NCBI RefSeq assembly: GCF_026183895.1
Contig: NZ_JAPFQI010000017.1
Coordinates: 1-64,000, forward strand
DNA: 64,000 bases
Reading direction: 5' to 3'
Source of the DNA: Sabulicella glaciei
GTDB lineage: Bacteria; Pseudomonadota; Alphaproteobacteria; Acetobacterales; Acetobacteraceae
The notes beneath the pieces were generated by a model, which did not search any database, was not told the origin of the DNA, and saw only the letters and a program-made list of their open reading frames with translations. Below, in pieces: positions 8,537 to 17,382 of the stretch; within the stretch, counting starts at the first letter, position 1, and each line of letters starts with the position of its first letter. The translations under genes and the position numbers were made by a program.

Positions 8537-8551
8537 GAACATATAAGGAAC
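8537..8551 (+). promoter_or_regulatory. LexA (SOS) box of recA, overlapping a probable -10
   Basis: GAAC-ATATAAG-GAAC is a perfect match to the alphaproteobacterial LexA operator, a direct repeat GTTC-N7-GTTC read here on the other strand. It is 107 nt upstream of the recA start. The spacer contains TATAAG (8542-8547), a plausible -10; TTGCGA (8517-8522) could be a -35, although the 19-nt spacing is long. LexA bound here would cover the promoter, giving damage-inducible recA. Confidence 0.82.
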
Positions 8552-8658
8552 GCAACGGCGACGCCCGTGGCCCGCTTACGCGGCCCGGCACCCGTGTTAT
8601 CTGCGAGCGGTCCGGGGCGGCTTCATCCCTGGGTTGCAGCCTTCCGAGAGGTTCCAGG

Positions 8659-9684
8659 ATGGAAAAGAACAAGGCGCTCGATGCGGCGCTCTCCCAGATC
8701 GAGCGGGCCTTTGGCAAGGGCTCGATCATGCGCATGGGCGCGAAGCATCCGATGGAGGATGTGGAGGTCGTCTCGACCGGCTCGCTCGGCCTTGACCTCG
8801 CGCTTGGCATCGGGGGCTTGCCCAAGGGGCGCATCGTCGAGATCTACGGCCCCGAATCCTCGGGCAAGACGACGCTCGCCCTGCACGCCATCGCCGAGGC
8901 GCAGAAGAAGGGCGGCACCTGCGCCTTCATCGACGCCGAGCACGCGCTGGACCCCGGCTATGCCCGCAAGCTGGGCGTGGACGTGGACAACCTGCTGATC
9001 TCCCAGCCCGACGCGGGCGAGCAGGCGCTCGAGATCGCCGACACGCTGGTGCGCTCCGGCGCCGTGGACGTGCTGGTGGTCGACAGCGTGGCCGCGCTGG
9101 TGCCGAAGGCGGAGCTGGAGGGCGAGATGGGCGACAGCCATGTCGGCCTGCACGCCCGCCTCATGTCCCAGGCGCTGCGCAAGCTGACCGGCACGGTGTC
9201 GCGCTCCAACTGCATGCTGATCTTCCTGAACCAGATCCGGCTCAAGATCGGCGTGATGTTCGGCAACCCGGAGACGACGACGGGCGGCAACGCGCTGAAG
9301 TTCTACGCCTCCATCCGCATGGACATCCGCCGCATCGGCGCGATCAAGGAGCGGGACGAGGCGGTGGGCAACCAGACCCGCGTGAAGGTGGTGAAGAACA
9401 AGATGGCCCCGCCGTTCCGGCAGGTCGAGTTCGACATCATGTATGGCGAGGGCATCTCCAAGGTCGGCGAGCTGATCGACCTAGGCGTGAAGGCCGGCAT
9501 CGTCGAGAAGTCGGGCGCCTGGTTCTCCTGCGACGGGCAGCGCATCGGCCAGGGGCGCGAGAACGCGAAGCAGTTCCTGCGTGACAACAAGGAAATGGCG
9601 GCCAGCATCGAGGCGCGCATTCGCGGCCAGGGCGCCGTGGTCGCGGAAGCCATGGCCACGACGCCCGAAGCTGACGACGAATGA
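8659..9684 (+). CDS. recA: Recombinase A
   Basis: RecA forms filaments on single-stranded DNA, drives strand exchange and triggers LexA self-cleavage. The 341-residue length is typical. The Walker A motif GPESSGKTT is at residues 64-72, the Walker B region includes [13 protein letters not shown], and the L2 loop carries [19 protein letters not shown]. The acidic C-terminal tail ends in EADDE. A GAGAGG-like ribosome-binding site precedes the ATG. A LexA box upstream and an intrinsic terminator downstream mark it as a single-gene SOS unit. alaS follows, a common alphaproteobacterial neighbour. Confidence 0.98.
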   Translation: MEKNKALDAALSQIERAFGKGSIMRMGAKHPMEDVEVVSTGSLGLDLALGIGGLPKGRIVEIYGPESSGKTTLALHAIAEAQKKGGTCAFIDAEHALDPGYARKLGVDVDNLLISQPDAGEQALEIADTLVRSGAVDVLVVDSVAALVPKAELEGEMGDSHVGLHARLMSQALRKLTGTVSRSNCMLIFLNQIRLKIGVMFGNPETTTGGNALKFYASIRMDIRRIGAIKERDEAVGNQTRVKVVKNKMAPPFRQVEFDIMYGEGISKVGELIDLGVKAGIVEKSGAWFSCDGQRIGQGRENAKQFLRDNKEMAASIEARIRGQGAVVAEAMATTPEADDE

Positions 9685-9728
9685 GGGAAGGTTATTCTGC
9701 CGGCTAGGGTCGAATGACTGTCCTGCAG

Positions 9729-9758
9729 GGGCGATGCCAGCGTGGCATCGCCCTTTTT
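9729..9758 (+). terminator. Intrinsic terminator of recA
   Basis: GGGCGATGCCA pairs perfectly with TGGCATCGCCC (11 bp, 3-nt loop GCG) and is followed by five T (9754-9758). It lies 45 nt after the recA stop. Confidence 0.93.
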
Positions 9759-10037
9759 ATTCGTGAAGCCTCCCGCCTGCGGCCCAGATTGTCCTCGCGC
9801 TTCTTGCCCGTGCCATCGCCGAAGCCTCACGCGATGCGGAGGAGAGGCAGGACATGGCCAACCAGCAACAGGCTTGATCGCCGCCATCAGGACGACGGCC
9901 AGGGTCAGGTGAAGGACCCGGCGCATGACGGGCGGCTGAAGCAGAACCGCTGACGCGAAAGGGCACGGGGCCGTCCCGGCCGCGCGCCACGACCCTGCCT
10001 ATTGAGGGGGGACGCGGCGCGCGGTAATGCCCGCTTC
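9759..10037. other. Gap between recA terminator and alaS; no gene supported
   Basis: This 279-nt stretch has several short open frames, none with a family signature. One plus-strand frame (about 9775-9870) encodes an amphipathic, Ala/Glu/Gln-rich stretch ending at a TGA but has no ATG, GTG or TTG start. It might be a gene remnant. No convincing promoter or hairpin was seen. Confidence 0.4.
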
Positions 10038-12683
10038 ATGAGCAGCAGCAACGACATCCGCGCCACCTTCCTGGGGTATTTCGCCCGGAACGGCCACACC
10101 GTGGTCGAGAGCAGCCCCCTCGTGCCGCGGAACGACCCGACGCTGATGTTCGCGAATTCGGGCATGGTGCAGTTCAAGAACGTCTTCACCGGGCAGGAGC
10201 GGCGCCCGTATTCCCGTGCCACCACGGCGCAGAAATGCGTCCGCGCCGGCGGCAAGCACAACGACCTGGACAATGTCGGCTACACCGCCCGCCACCACAC
10301 CTTCTTCGAGATGCTGGGGAACTTCTCCTTCGGCGACTACTTCAAGGAGCAGGCGATCAGCCATGCCTGGGAGCTGATCACCAAGGACTTCGCCCTGCCG
10401 AAGGACCGGCTGCTCGTCACCGTTTTCTCCGAGGACGATGATGCCGCCGCGCTGTGGCGCAAGATCGCCGGACTGCCGGACGAGAAGATCATCCGCATCG
10501 CCACCAGCGACAATTTCTGGCGCATGGGCGACACCGGCCCTTGCGGCCCGTGCTCCGAGATCTTCTTCGACCACGGCCCCTCCATCCCGGGCGGCCCACC
10601 CGGCTCCCCGGACGAGGATGGCGACCGATTCATCGAGATCTGGAACCTCGTCTTCATGCAGTACCTGGAGGAGCCGGCCGGGGTGCGGAACCCGCTGCCA
10701 CGCCCTTCCATCGACACCGGCATGGGGCTGGAGCGCTTCGCCGCCATCCTGCAGGGCAAGCACGACAACTACGACACGGACACGTTCCGCGCCATCATCA
10801 CCGAAAGCGCCAACCTGACCGGCCAGGACCCGGACGGGCCGTTCCGAGCCTCGCACCGCGTGGTGGCCGACCACCTGCGCGCCGGCTCCTTCCTGGTGGC
10901 GGACGGGGTGATGCCCTCCAACGAGGGGCGCGGCTACGTGCTGCGCCGGATCCTGCGCCGCGCCATGCGCCACGCCCACATGATGGGCGCGCAGGAGCCG
11001 CTGCTGTACCGCCTCTTCCCGGCGCTGGAGCGGCAGATGGCCGCTGCCTATCCGGAGCTGTCCCGCGCCGCCGCGCTGATCACCGAGACGCTGCAGCTGG
11101 AGGAGACGCGCTTCCGCACCCTGCTGGACCGCGGCCTGGGCCTGCTGGAGGCGGAGAAGGCGAAGCTGGGCGAGGGGGAGGCCCTGCCCGGCGACGTGGC
11201 GTTCCGCCTGTATGACACCTACGGCTTCCCGCTCGACCTGACGCAGGACGCGCTGCGCGCCGAGGGCCGCGCCGTGGACGTGGCCGGCTTCGAGGCCGCG
11301 ATGACGGAGCAGAAGAAGCGCGCCCGTGCCGCATGGGCCGGCTCCGGCGAGGCCGCGACCGAGACGCTCTGGTTCGACCTGAAGGAGAAGGTGGGCGCCA
11401 CCGAGTTCCTCGGCTACTCGACCGAGAGCGCCGAGGGCACGATCACCGCACTGGTGGCCGACGGCGCCAGCATCAACAGCGCCGCCGAACGCCGCGAGGT
11501 GGCGGTGGTGCTGAACCAGACTCCCTTCTACGGCGAGAGCGGCGGCCAGCAGGGCGATGCGGGCGTGATCCGCGCCGGCGACGCTGTGATCCGCGTGCGC
11601 GACACCCAGAAGAAGCTGGGCGATCTCTTCGTCCACGTGGGCGTGGTGGAGAAGGGCGACGTGGAAGTGGGCACCGCCGTGGTGGCCGAGGTGGACCACA
11701 CCCGCCGCTCCGCCATCCGCGCCCATCACAGCGCGACTCACCTGCTGCACGAGGCGCTGCGCCGCCGCCTGGGCACGCATGTCGCGCAGAAGGGTTCGCT
11801 GGTCGCGCCGGAGCGGCTGCGCTTCGACGTGTCGCAGCCCACCCCCATCGCCCAGTCCGACCTCGATGCGGTGGAGGCGGAAGTGAATGCCCGCATCCGC
11901 GAGAATGCCGAGGTGACGACCCGCCTGATGACGCCGGAGGCCGCGGTGGCCGAGGGCGCCATGGCGCTGTTCGGCGAGAAATACGGTGAGGAGGTGCGCG
12001 TCGTCGCCATGGGCCGCGACGAGGACGCAACCGACCGCCAGGGCCACTATTCCATCGAGCTGTGCGGCGGCACCCATGTGCGCCGCACCGGCGATATCGG
12101 CCTGTTCCGCCTGGTGGGCGAAGGCGCGGTGAGCGCCGGCGTGCGCCGCATCGAGGCCGTGACCGGCGAGGCGGCGCTCGCCGTCGCCGCCGAGGAGGCG
12201 CGCCTGCTGCGCGAGGCTGCCGCCGCGCTGAAGGCCAACCCGGCCGAGATCCCGGCGCGCGTCGCCGCGCTCCTCGAGGAGCGCCGCAAGCTAGAGCGCG
12301 AACTGGCCGAGACGCGCAAGAAGCTGGCCACCGGCGGCGCCGCGGCGGAGGTCGAGACGCTGGCTGGGCTGCGCGTGGCGCTGCGCGACGTGGGCGAGGT
12401 GCCGGCGCGCGACCTCAAGGGCCTGGCCGAGGCGATCCTGAAGTCCGGCACCGCGGATGTCGCCGCGCTGGTTTCGGGCGAGGGGGGCAAGGCCTCCATC
12501 GTCGTCGGCGTGGGCGAGGCGGCGAAAGGCAAGGCCGATGCCGTGGCGCTGGTGCGCGCGGGCGCGGCGGCGGTGGGCGGCAAGGGCGGCGGCGGACGTC
12601 CCGACATGGCCCAGGCTGGCGGTCCCGAGGCGGCGAAGGCGGCAGAGGCCCTGGCGGCGATCCGCGAGGCCCTTTCAGCCTGA
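10038..12683 (+). CDS. alaS: Alanyl-tRNA synthetase
   Basis: A class II synthetase of 881 residues that charges tRNA-Ala and hydrolyses mischarged Ser/Gly-tRNA. Visible parts are the catalytic core ([55 protein letters not shown]), the editing domain ([26 protein letters not shown]) and a C-terminal coiled coil plus Gly-rich C-Ala domain ([14 protein letters not shown]). The ATG at 10038 gives the standard N-terminus SSNDIRATF; the frame is open 36 nt further up to a TTG. Its 3' end overlaps the convergent livF by 9 nt. Confidence 0.97.
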   Translation: MSSSNDIRATFLGYFARNGHTVVESSPLVPRNDPTLMFANSGMVQFKNVFTGQERRPYSRATTAQKCVRAGGKHNDLDNVGYTARHHTFFEMLGNFSFGDYFKEQAISHAWELITKDFALPKDRLLVTVFSEDDDAAALWRKIAGLPDEKIIRIATSDNFWRMGDTGPCGPCSEIFFDHGPSIPGGPPGSPDEDGDRFIEIWNLVFMQYLEEPAGVRNPLPRPSIDTGMGLERFAAILQGKHDNYDTDTFRAIITESANLTGQDPDGPFRASHRVVADHLRAGSFLVADGVMPSNEGRGYVLRRILRRAMRHAHMMGAQEPLLYRLFPALERQMAAAYPELSRAAALITETLQLEETRFRTLLDRGLGLLEAEKAKLGEGEALPGDVAFRLYDTYGFPLDLTQDALRAEGRAVDVAGFEAAMTEQKKRARAAWAGSGEAATETLWFDLKEKVGATEFLGYSTESAEGTITALVADGASINSAAERREVAVVLNQTPFYGESGGQQGDAGVIRAGDAVIRVRDTQKKLGDLFVHVGVVEKGDVEVGTAVVAEVDHTRRSAIRAHHSATHLLHEALRRRLGTHVAQKGSLVAPERLRFDVSQPTPIAQSDLDAVEAEVNARIRENAEVTTRLMTPEAAVAEGAMALFGEKYGEEVRVVAMGRDEDATDRQGHYSIELCGGTHVRRTGDIGLFRLVGEGAVSAGVRRIEAVTGEAALAVAAEEARLLREAAAALKANPAEIPARVAALLEERRKLERELAETRKKLATGGAAAEVETLAGLRVALRDVGEVPARDLKGLAEAILKSGTADVAALVSGEGGKASIVVGVGEAAKGKADAVALVRAGAAAVGGKGGGGRPDMAQAGGPEAAKAAEALAAIREALSA

Positions 12684-13328
12684 CACTTCGCCGCGCTCGA
12701 TGGTGAAGCTCCGGTCCACCAGGGGCCGGAGCAGTTCCGGGTTGCTTTCGCTGATCAGGATGGCGACGTCCGGCAGGGCGTCGCGCAGCCGCTTCAACGC
12801 CTCGGCGTAGCGCTGCGCGAGCGCCGGGGCGAGGCCCTGGAAGGGCTCGTCCAGCAGCACGGCGCGGGTGCCGACCATGAGCGCGCGGCCCAGCGCCACC
12901 ATCTTGCCCTGGCCCCCTGAAAGCCCAGCTGCCTTGCGACCTGCCAGGTCGGCCAGCTCGGGCAGCAGGGCGTAGACCTGCTCCAGCCGCCGCCGTGTCT
13001 CGGCGGCGGGAAGGCGAAGCACCTCGGCGGGCAGGCGGATATTCTCCTCCACGGAAAAGCCGCCGAACAGGCGCCGCTCCTCCGGCGCGTAGCCGATGCC
13101 GTGGCGGGCGCGCTCATGCGCCGCGATCGCGGACGCATCCTGGCCGCCCAGGACGATGCGCCCGGCCTCGATGGGCAGGAGGCCCATGATGGCGCGGAAG
13201 GTCGTGGTCTTGCCCGCGCCGTTGCGGCCGATCAGCGCGACGCGCCCGCCCGGCGGCACGTGCATCCGCACCCCGCGCAGCACCGGCGCGCCAGCGATGG
13301 AGACCTGCACATCCTCAAGGCGCAGCAT
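12675..13328 (-). CDS. Branched-chain amino acid-type ABC transporter ATPase LivF (cluster 1)
   Basis: A 217-residue ABC ATPase of the LivF family, last gene of a livK-H-M-G-F operon. Walker A is GRNGAGKTT, the signature LSGGQGKM and Walker [11 protein letters not shown]. After Walker B the switch region reads [10 protein letters not shown], where LivF proteins usually have VEQ and most ABC ATPases His; this is mildly divergent. It overlaps livG by 14 nt and the convergent alaS by 9 nt. The transported substrate cannot be read from sequence; Liv-type systems import branched-chain and other amino acids, urea or aromatic acids. Confidence 0.9.
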   Translation of the reverse strand: MLRLEDVQVSIAGAPVLRGVRMHVPPGGRVALIGRNGAGKTTTFRAIMGLLPIEAGRIVLGGQDASAIAAHERARHGIGYAPEERRLFGGFSVEENIRLPAEVLRLPAAETRRRLEQVYALLPELADLAGRKAAGLSGGQGKMVALGRALMVGTRAVLLDEPFQGLAPALAQRYAEALKRLRDALPDVAILISESNPELLRPLVDRSFTIERGEVSG

Positions 13329-14076
13329 GGGCGTCCTCGATGCCGATCACCTCGCGCCGCACCTCCGGGTCGGCCAGCACGGCCTCGGGCGGTCCGTTGG
13401 CGACGATGCGCCCCTGCGACCAGACGGCGACGCGGTCGGCGAAGCGGGACACCACCTCCATGTCGTGCTCCACGAAGACGGCGGAGACACCCGTCTCGCG
13501 CAGCACCCGCGCCAGCGTCTCGACGATGCCCAGCTTCTCGGAGGCGGCGACGCCGCTCGTCGGCTCGTCCATCAGCAGGAGGCGCGGCTTGAGCGCCACC
13601 GCCATGGCGATGTCGGCCAGCTTGCGCGACCCCTCGTTCAGCGCGTCGGCGCGCGTGTCGGCCAGGGATTCCAGCCCGAAGCCGCGCAGGATTTCCATCG
13701 CCTCCTTCGTCCAGCCGGGACGGAGCAGGGGGCGCAGCAGGGAGAAGGCCCCCTCGCGCGCCGCGATGGCGAGGGCGAGGTTCCGCAGCACCGTGTGCTC
13801 GGTGAAAAGCTGGGGCAGCTGAAAGGAACGGGCGATGCCGCGCTGGGTGATGCGGCGCGGCGGCAGCCCGGCAATGTCCTCGCCGCGCCACAGGATGCGT
13901 CCCGACTGTGGCTTCAGCCAGCCGGTGCACATGTTGATGAAGGTGGTCTTGCCCGCGCCATTCGGCCCGATGATGGCCAGGAATTCGCCTTCGCCCACGT
14001 CGAGGTCGATGCCGTCCGCCGCCTTCACGCCGCCAAAGGCGAGGCGCAGCCCCTGGGCCTGGAGGATGGGCTTCAC
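13315..14076 (-). CDS. ABC transporter ATPase LivG (cluster 1)
   Basis: A 253-residue LivG-type ATPase that pairs with LivF to power the LivHM permease. Walker A is GPNGAGKTT, the region before Walker B is LNEGSRKLADIAMAVALKP, Walker B is LLLMDEPTSGV and the H-loop is FVEHDMEVV. The GTG start at 14076 overlaps the livM stop as GTGA and begins directly at the family N-terminus VKPILQAQGLRLAFGG. The long Q-loop insertion typical of LivG is present. The signature motif reads LNEGSRK instead of LSGGQ, common in this family. Confidence 0.9.
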   Translation of the reverse strand: MKPILQAQGLRLAFGGVKAADGIDLDVGEGEFLAIIGPNGAGKTTFINMCTGWLKPQSGRILWRGEDIAGLPPRRITQRGIARSFQLPQLFTEHTVLRNLALAIAAREGAFSLLRPLLRPGWTKEAMEILRGFGLESLADTRADALNEGSRKLADIAMAVALKPRLLLMDEPTSGVAASEKLGIVETLARVLRETGVSAVFVEHDMEVVSRFADRVAVWSQGRIVANGPPEAVLADPEVRREVIGIEDAHAAP

Positions 14077-14999
14077 GCGCGCCTCCCGCGCAGCAGGCTG
14101 AACAATCCGCCCCGCGCGAACAGGATCACCGCCAGCAGCACCGCGCCAAGGATGAGTTGCCACGCATCGGCGACGGAGGCGGCCGCATAGACCCGCACCA
14201 GCTCATAGGCGATGGCGCCGAGGAAGGGACCGAGCACGCCGCCCGCGCCGCCGAGGATGACGATGAACACAAGCTCGCCGCTCGCGGTCCAGTAGCCCAT
14301 CAGCGGGGTGACGTGGCGCGTGGTCAGCGCGATCAGCGCGCCTGCCGTGCCCGCCATGGCGGCGGACAGCACATAGGCGACCAGGAGGACGCGGCGCGGC
14401 GGCAGCCCCATGAACTCCAGCCGCGCCTCGCGCGTCTTGATGCCCTGCAGTGCCTCGCCGAGCGGACTGGCGAGGTAGAGGCGCGCCAGCAGCGCGAAGC
14501 CGATGGCCAGCACGAGCGCGGCGACCAGCACGGCCCATTCGCCGCCCACGCGCTCCGTCGCCATGCCGGCCCAGGTGACGGCTGGGACGCGCATGCCGTC
14601 CGTGCCGTGGGTGATGCTGTAGAACTTCTCCAGCAGAGAATAGAAGACCATGGACAGGGCCAGGTTCAGCATGCCGAAGAAGATCTCGCGGTAGCGCGCG
14701 ACAAAGAGGCCGATCACGAGGCCGAGCAGCGCCGCCAGCAGGATCGCCAGCGGCAGCAGCAGCAACGCCTCGCCCACCTGCCCGGCCAGGAAGGCCACGG
14801 CATAGGCGGCGAAGGCCACGAACATGGCATGGCCGAAGGAAACCTGCCCGGCGCGCAGCAGCAGCATGACGCCCAGCGCCGCGATGCCCTTGGCCAGCGC
14901 CAGCGTCAGCACGAAGCGCAGCCAGGGCACGGCGAAGGCGGCCGCCAGCACGGCGAGGGCGAAGAGCAGGGCCAGCAGGGCCTCGCGCCGGTGCGTCAT
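14073..14999 (-). CDS. ABC transporter permease LivM (cluster 1)
   Basis: A 308-residue integral membrane protein with about eight hydrophobic segments and the LivM-type stretch RAGQVSFGHAMFVAFAAYAVAF (near residues 48-69). With LivH it forms the membrane channel of the importer. It overlaps livH and livG by 4 nt each. Confidence 0.9.
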   Translation of the reverse strand: MTHRREALLALLFALAVLAAAFAVPWLRFVLTLALAKGIAALGVMLLLRAGQVSFGHAMFVAFAAYAVAFLAGQVGEALLLLPLAILLAALLGLVIGLFVARYREIFFGMLNLALSMVFYSLLEKFYSITHGTDGMRVPAVTWAGMATERVGGEWAVLVAALVLAIGFALLARLYLASPLGEALQGIKTREARLEFMGLPPRRVLLVAYVLSAAMAGTAGALIALTTRHVTPLMGYWTASGELVFIVILGGAGGVLGPFLGAIAYELVRVYAAASVADAWQLILGAVLLAVILFARGGLFSLLRGRRA

Positions 15000-15931
15000 A
15001 TGCGCCGCGTCTCCAGCGTGCCGAACAACCCCTGGGGTTTCACCAGCAGCACCGCCACCATGATGAGGTAGGGGATCAGCACCTCCGCCTCCGGAAAGAA
15101 ATACACCGCGACGGAGCGGCCGAGCCCGATCATCAGCGCGGTCAGCGCCGCGCCCTCGATGCGGCCCAGCCCCGCCGTCGCCACCACGGCGAAGGACAGC
15201 ACGATGGTGGATGCGCCCACCCCCGGCACGATGGCGGCGGTGGGGGAGGAAAGCGCCCCGCCCAGCGCGGCCAGCACCGCCCCGGCGGTGAAGGTCAGCA
15301 GGTAGACGCGGTCGGCGTTGATGCCGATGGCGGTCGCCGCCTCGCGATCCGTCGTCACCGCCACGATCATCCGGCCGGACAGGGTGGCGCGCAGGAACCA
15401 GACGAGGCCCACCAGAACCAGGACCGCGATGCCAGGCAGCACGAAGAGCTGGTAGGCGGTGAAGGGAATGAAGTCGCTGCCGAAGGGCACGTCGACCGTG
15501 CCGAACAGGCGCATCGCCGCGTCGTGATGCACGGGCTGCACGCCCCAGATCAGTTTCTGAACGTCCTCCAGCATCATGAAGAGCGCGAAGGTGACGAGGA
15601 GCTGCAGCACGTTCTCCTCGGCATAGATGCGCCGCAGCAGCATCCGCTCGATCAGTGGGCCGAGCACGGCGCCGACCAGGGCGGCCGCCAGAACCAGCAC
15701 GCCCAAGGCCGCCCAGGCGGGAAGCGACCCGGACCCGAGCGCCGCACCCAGCCCTGCCGCGGTATAGGCCCCGATGGCGTAGAGGCTTCCATGGGCGATG
15801 TTCAGCACCCGCAGCACCCCGAAGACGAGGTTCAGCCCCACCGCCACCAGGAAGATCAGCGCCGCCGAGGCCAGCCCGTCCAGCAAGGCCAGCCCCAGCA
15901 GCAGACCGTTATCGGCGAACCACGCCCCCAT
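14996..15931 (-). CDS. ABC transporter permease LivH (cluster 1)
   Basis: A 311-residue membrane permease; the family marks GLNLVFGVLRVLNIAHGSLYA are near the N-terminus and a GLGRIEGAALTALMIGLG-type loop near the C-terminus. The ATG at 15931 shares one base with the stop of the binding-protein gene (TGATG). A longer frame upstream lies wholly inside that gene and is rejected. Confidence 0.9.
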   Translation of the reverse strand: MGAWFADNGLLLGLALLDGLASAALIFLVAVGLNLVFGVLRVLNIAHGSLYAIGAYTAAGLGAALGSGSLPAWAALGVLVLAAALVGAVLGPLIERMLLRRIYAEENVLQLLVTFALFMMLEDVQKLIWGVQPVHHDAAMRLFGTVDVPFGSDFIPFTAYQLFVLPGIAVLVLVGLVWFLRATLSGRMIVAVTTDREAATAIGINADRVYLLTFTAGAVLAALGGALSSPTAAIVPGVGASTIVLSFAVVATAGLGRIEGAALTALMIGLGRSVAVYFFPEAEVLIPYLIMVAVLLVKPQGLFGTLETRRI

Positions 15932-17235
15932 CAGCCGGCGGGGGCCGGCACACGGTCCAGGATGTCGCGCGACAGGCCGCGCAGCCACTCCACGCTGTTC
16001 CGCCCGACCGGGGCCGTCACCAGGTCCGCCGGGAAGACGATCATGTCGGACAGGGTGGCGAAGGGCAGGGCGTCGGTGTGGCGCGAGGTGCCGATCAGCT
16101 GCGGCTCCAGCCCCTGGCCGTCCTCGCGGATCGTCATGCGCGCCGTCGGGCTGTCGAACTCCAGCCCGGGGAAGGCGGCGGCCAACTGCTGCTCATTCGG
16201 CCAGTTGCCGCCATTCGCCGCCATCGCCTTGGCATAGGCGGCCTGGAGCGCGGAGAGCGCCTGGTACATGTGATAGGTCGGGTAGATCGGGTAGCTGTTG
16301 AAGCGCTGGCGGTAGTTGTTCACGAAGCGGTCGAGCCGCGCCTTGTCCGCCGGCGCCGGGTGCTGGAACCAATGGTCGCCGCGCGAGCCGACGATGTGCC
16401 CAGCCGGCAGCGAGCGCCCGACGCGCTCCAGCGAGGATTCGGCCAGCGGCAGCACGAAGGTCGAGCGCTCGAACAGGCGCCGCTCCGCCGCCTGCCGGAT
16501 GAAGGTGTCCAGCTCCCCGCCCCAGGAGGTGGACAGGATCACGTCCGGCCGCAGCGCCAGCAGGCGCGTGACCTCGGTGGAGAAGTCGGTGGCGCCGAAG
16601 CGCGGGAAGAGCTCCGCCACCACGCGCGCATCCGGCTTCAGCGCCTGCATCCCGGCGCGCCACAGCTCCCACGAATCGCGGCCCCAGGCATAATCCTGGT
16701 TCAGCACCGCGACGGTGCGGAAATCGGGCTTGCGCTTCAGCAGGTAGAGCAGCGGCGCTAGCACCTCGGGCGTCGCATTGGCTTGGGTGCGGAAGGCGTA
16801 CTGGTAGCGCCGCTCCTCGAAGATGCGCTGCGTGCCGCAATCCCACAGCAGGGTGACGCGGCGAAGCTCCTCCGCCAGCGGCGTGCAGGCGAGGCAGGAG
16901 CCGGAGGAGATGGAGGCCAGCATGACCTCCACCCGCTCGTTCAGCACGAGCCGCCGGAACTCGCCCAGCAGGTGCTCCACGCCGGGGCCTTCATCCACGA
17001 AGAAGGGACGGATGGGGACGCCGCCGATGCCGCCGCCGCGGTTGATCTCGTCGATCAGCATTTCCGCCGCCTGGCGACCGGGCACGCCGAAGACGCTGGC
17101 CGGGCCGGACAGGAAGGTGGTGATGCCGATGCGCAGTTCCTGCGGCCGCTGCGCGGGCTGCGCCCGCAGCGTGGATGGAAGGAGAAGCCCGCCGAAAGCC
17201 GTGCCGAGCACGGCGTCGCGCCGCGTGATGCCCAT
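15931..17235 (-). CDS. ABC transporter substrate-binding protein, LivK type (cluster 1)
   Basis: A 434-residue periplasmic binding protein of the receptor-ligand/LivK family that delivers ligand to LivHMGF. The N-terminus MGITRRDAVLGTAFGG followed by LRAQPAQ is a signal peptide with twin arginines (RRDAVLG), suggesting Tat export. The mature part has the family features ITTFLSGPASVFGVPGRQ, AAEMLIDEINRGGGIGG and QDYAWGRDSWE. It is the first gene of the cluster 1 operon. A promoter (17280-17309) and a leader hairpin identical over 17 nt to that of tctC at 50567 lie upstream. Confidence 0.9.
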   Translation of the reverse strand: MGITRRDAVLGTAFGGLLLPSTLRAQPAQRPQELRIGITTFLSGPASVFGVPGRQAAEMLIDEINRGGGIGGVPIRPFFVDEGPGVEHLLGEFRRLVLNERVEVMLASISSGSCLACTPLAEELRRVTLLWDCGTQRIFEERRYQYAFRTQANATPEVLAPLLYLLKRKPDFRTVAVLNQDYAWGRDSWELWRAGMQALKPDARVVAELFPRFGATDFSTEVTRLLALRPDVILSTSWGGELDTFIRQAAERRLFERSTFVLPLAESSLERVGRSLPAGHIVGSRGDHWFQHPAPADKARLDRFVNNYRQRFNSYPIYPTYHMYQALSALQAAYAKAMAANGGNWPNEQQLAAAFPGLEFDSPTARMTIREDGQGLEPQLIGTSRHTDALPFATLSDMIVFPADLVTAPVGRNSVEWLRGLSRDILDRVPAPAG

Positions 17236-17252
17236 GTCCCGATTCCTCCATC

Positions 17253-17269
17253 GCGCGGCTTGGCGCCGC
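17253..17269 (-). promoter_or_regulatory. Leader hairpin before livK1, shared with tctC (50532-50548)
   Basis: On the minus strand this reads GCGGCGCCAAGCCGCGC, forming GCGGC/GCCGC around loop GCCAA. It sits between the predicted transcription start and a GGAGGAA ribosome-binding site, 17 nt before the ATG. The same 17 bases, again just before GGAGGAA, occur in front of tctC at 50567. Confidence 0.6.
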
Positions 17270-17279
17270 ATTGCCTCCG

Positions 17280-17309
17280 AAGCTTGGCAAAGCGGGACGG
17301 GGTTTGCAA
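17280..17309 (-). promoter_or_regulatory. Predicted promoter of the cluster 1 liv operon
   Basis: Minus-strand TTGCAA (-35, 17304-17309), 18-nt spacer, AAGCTT (-10, 17280-17285). The spacing and -10 resemble those upstream of the other substrate-binding-protein genes in the window (19065-19094, 48537-48566, 50490-50519). Confidence 0.5.
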
Positions 17310-17382
17310 ACCGGACGCGCGGCAACCCGGCCCCGTGGGTCGCGTTGCCCGCCGGAATCCTCCCGCACCGGAGCCTCCGCCC

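Noticed and set aside
9714-9990. Small frames between the recA terminator and alaS
   Set aside because: None has a good start, ribosome-binding site or recognisable sequence; one Ala/Glu/Gln-rich stretch lacks any normal start codon.
9999-12077. 692-codon open frame opposite alaS
   Set aside because: Antisense shadow of a conserved gene; composition is typical of reversed GC-rich codons.
12675-13328. LivF cluster 1 lacks the usual VEQ/H-loop residue
   Set aside because: LivF proteins vary at this position, and the other motifs are intact; not enough for a separate finding.
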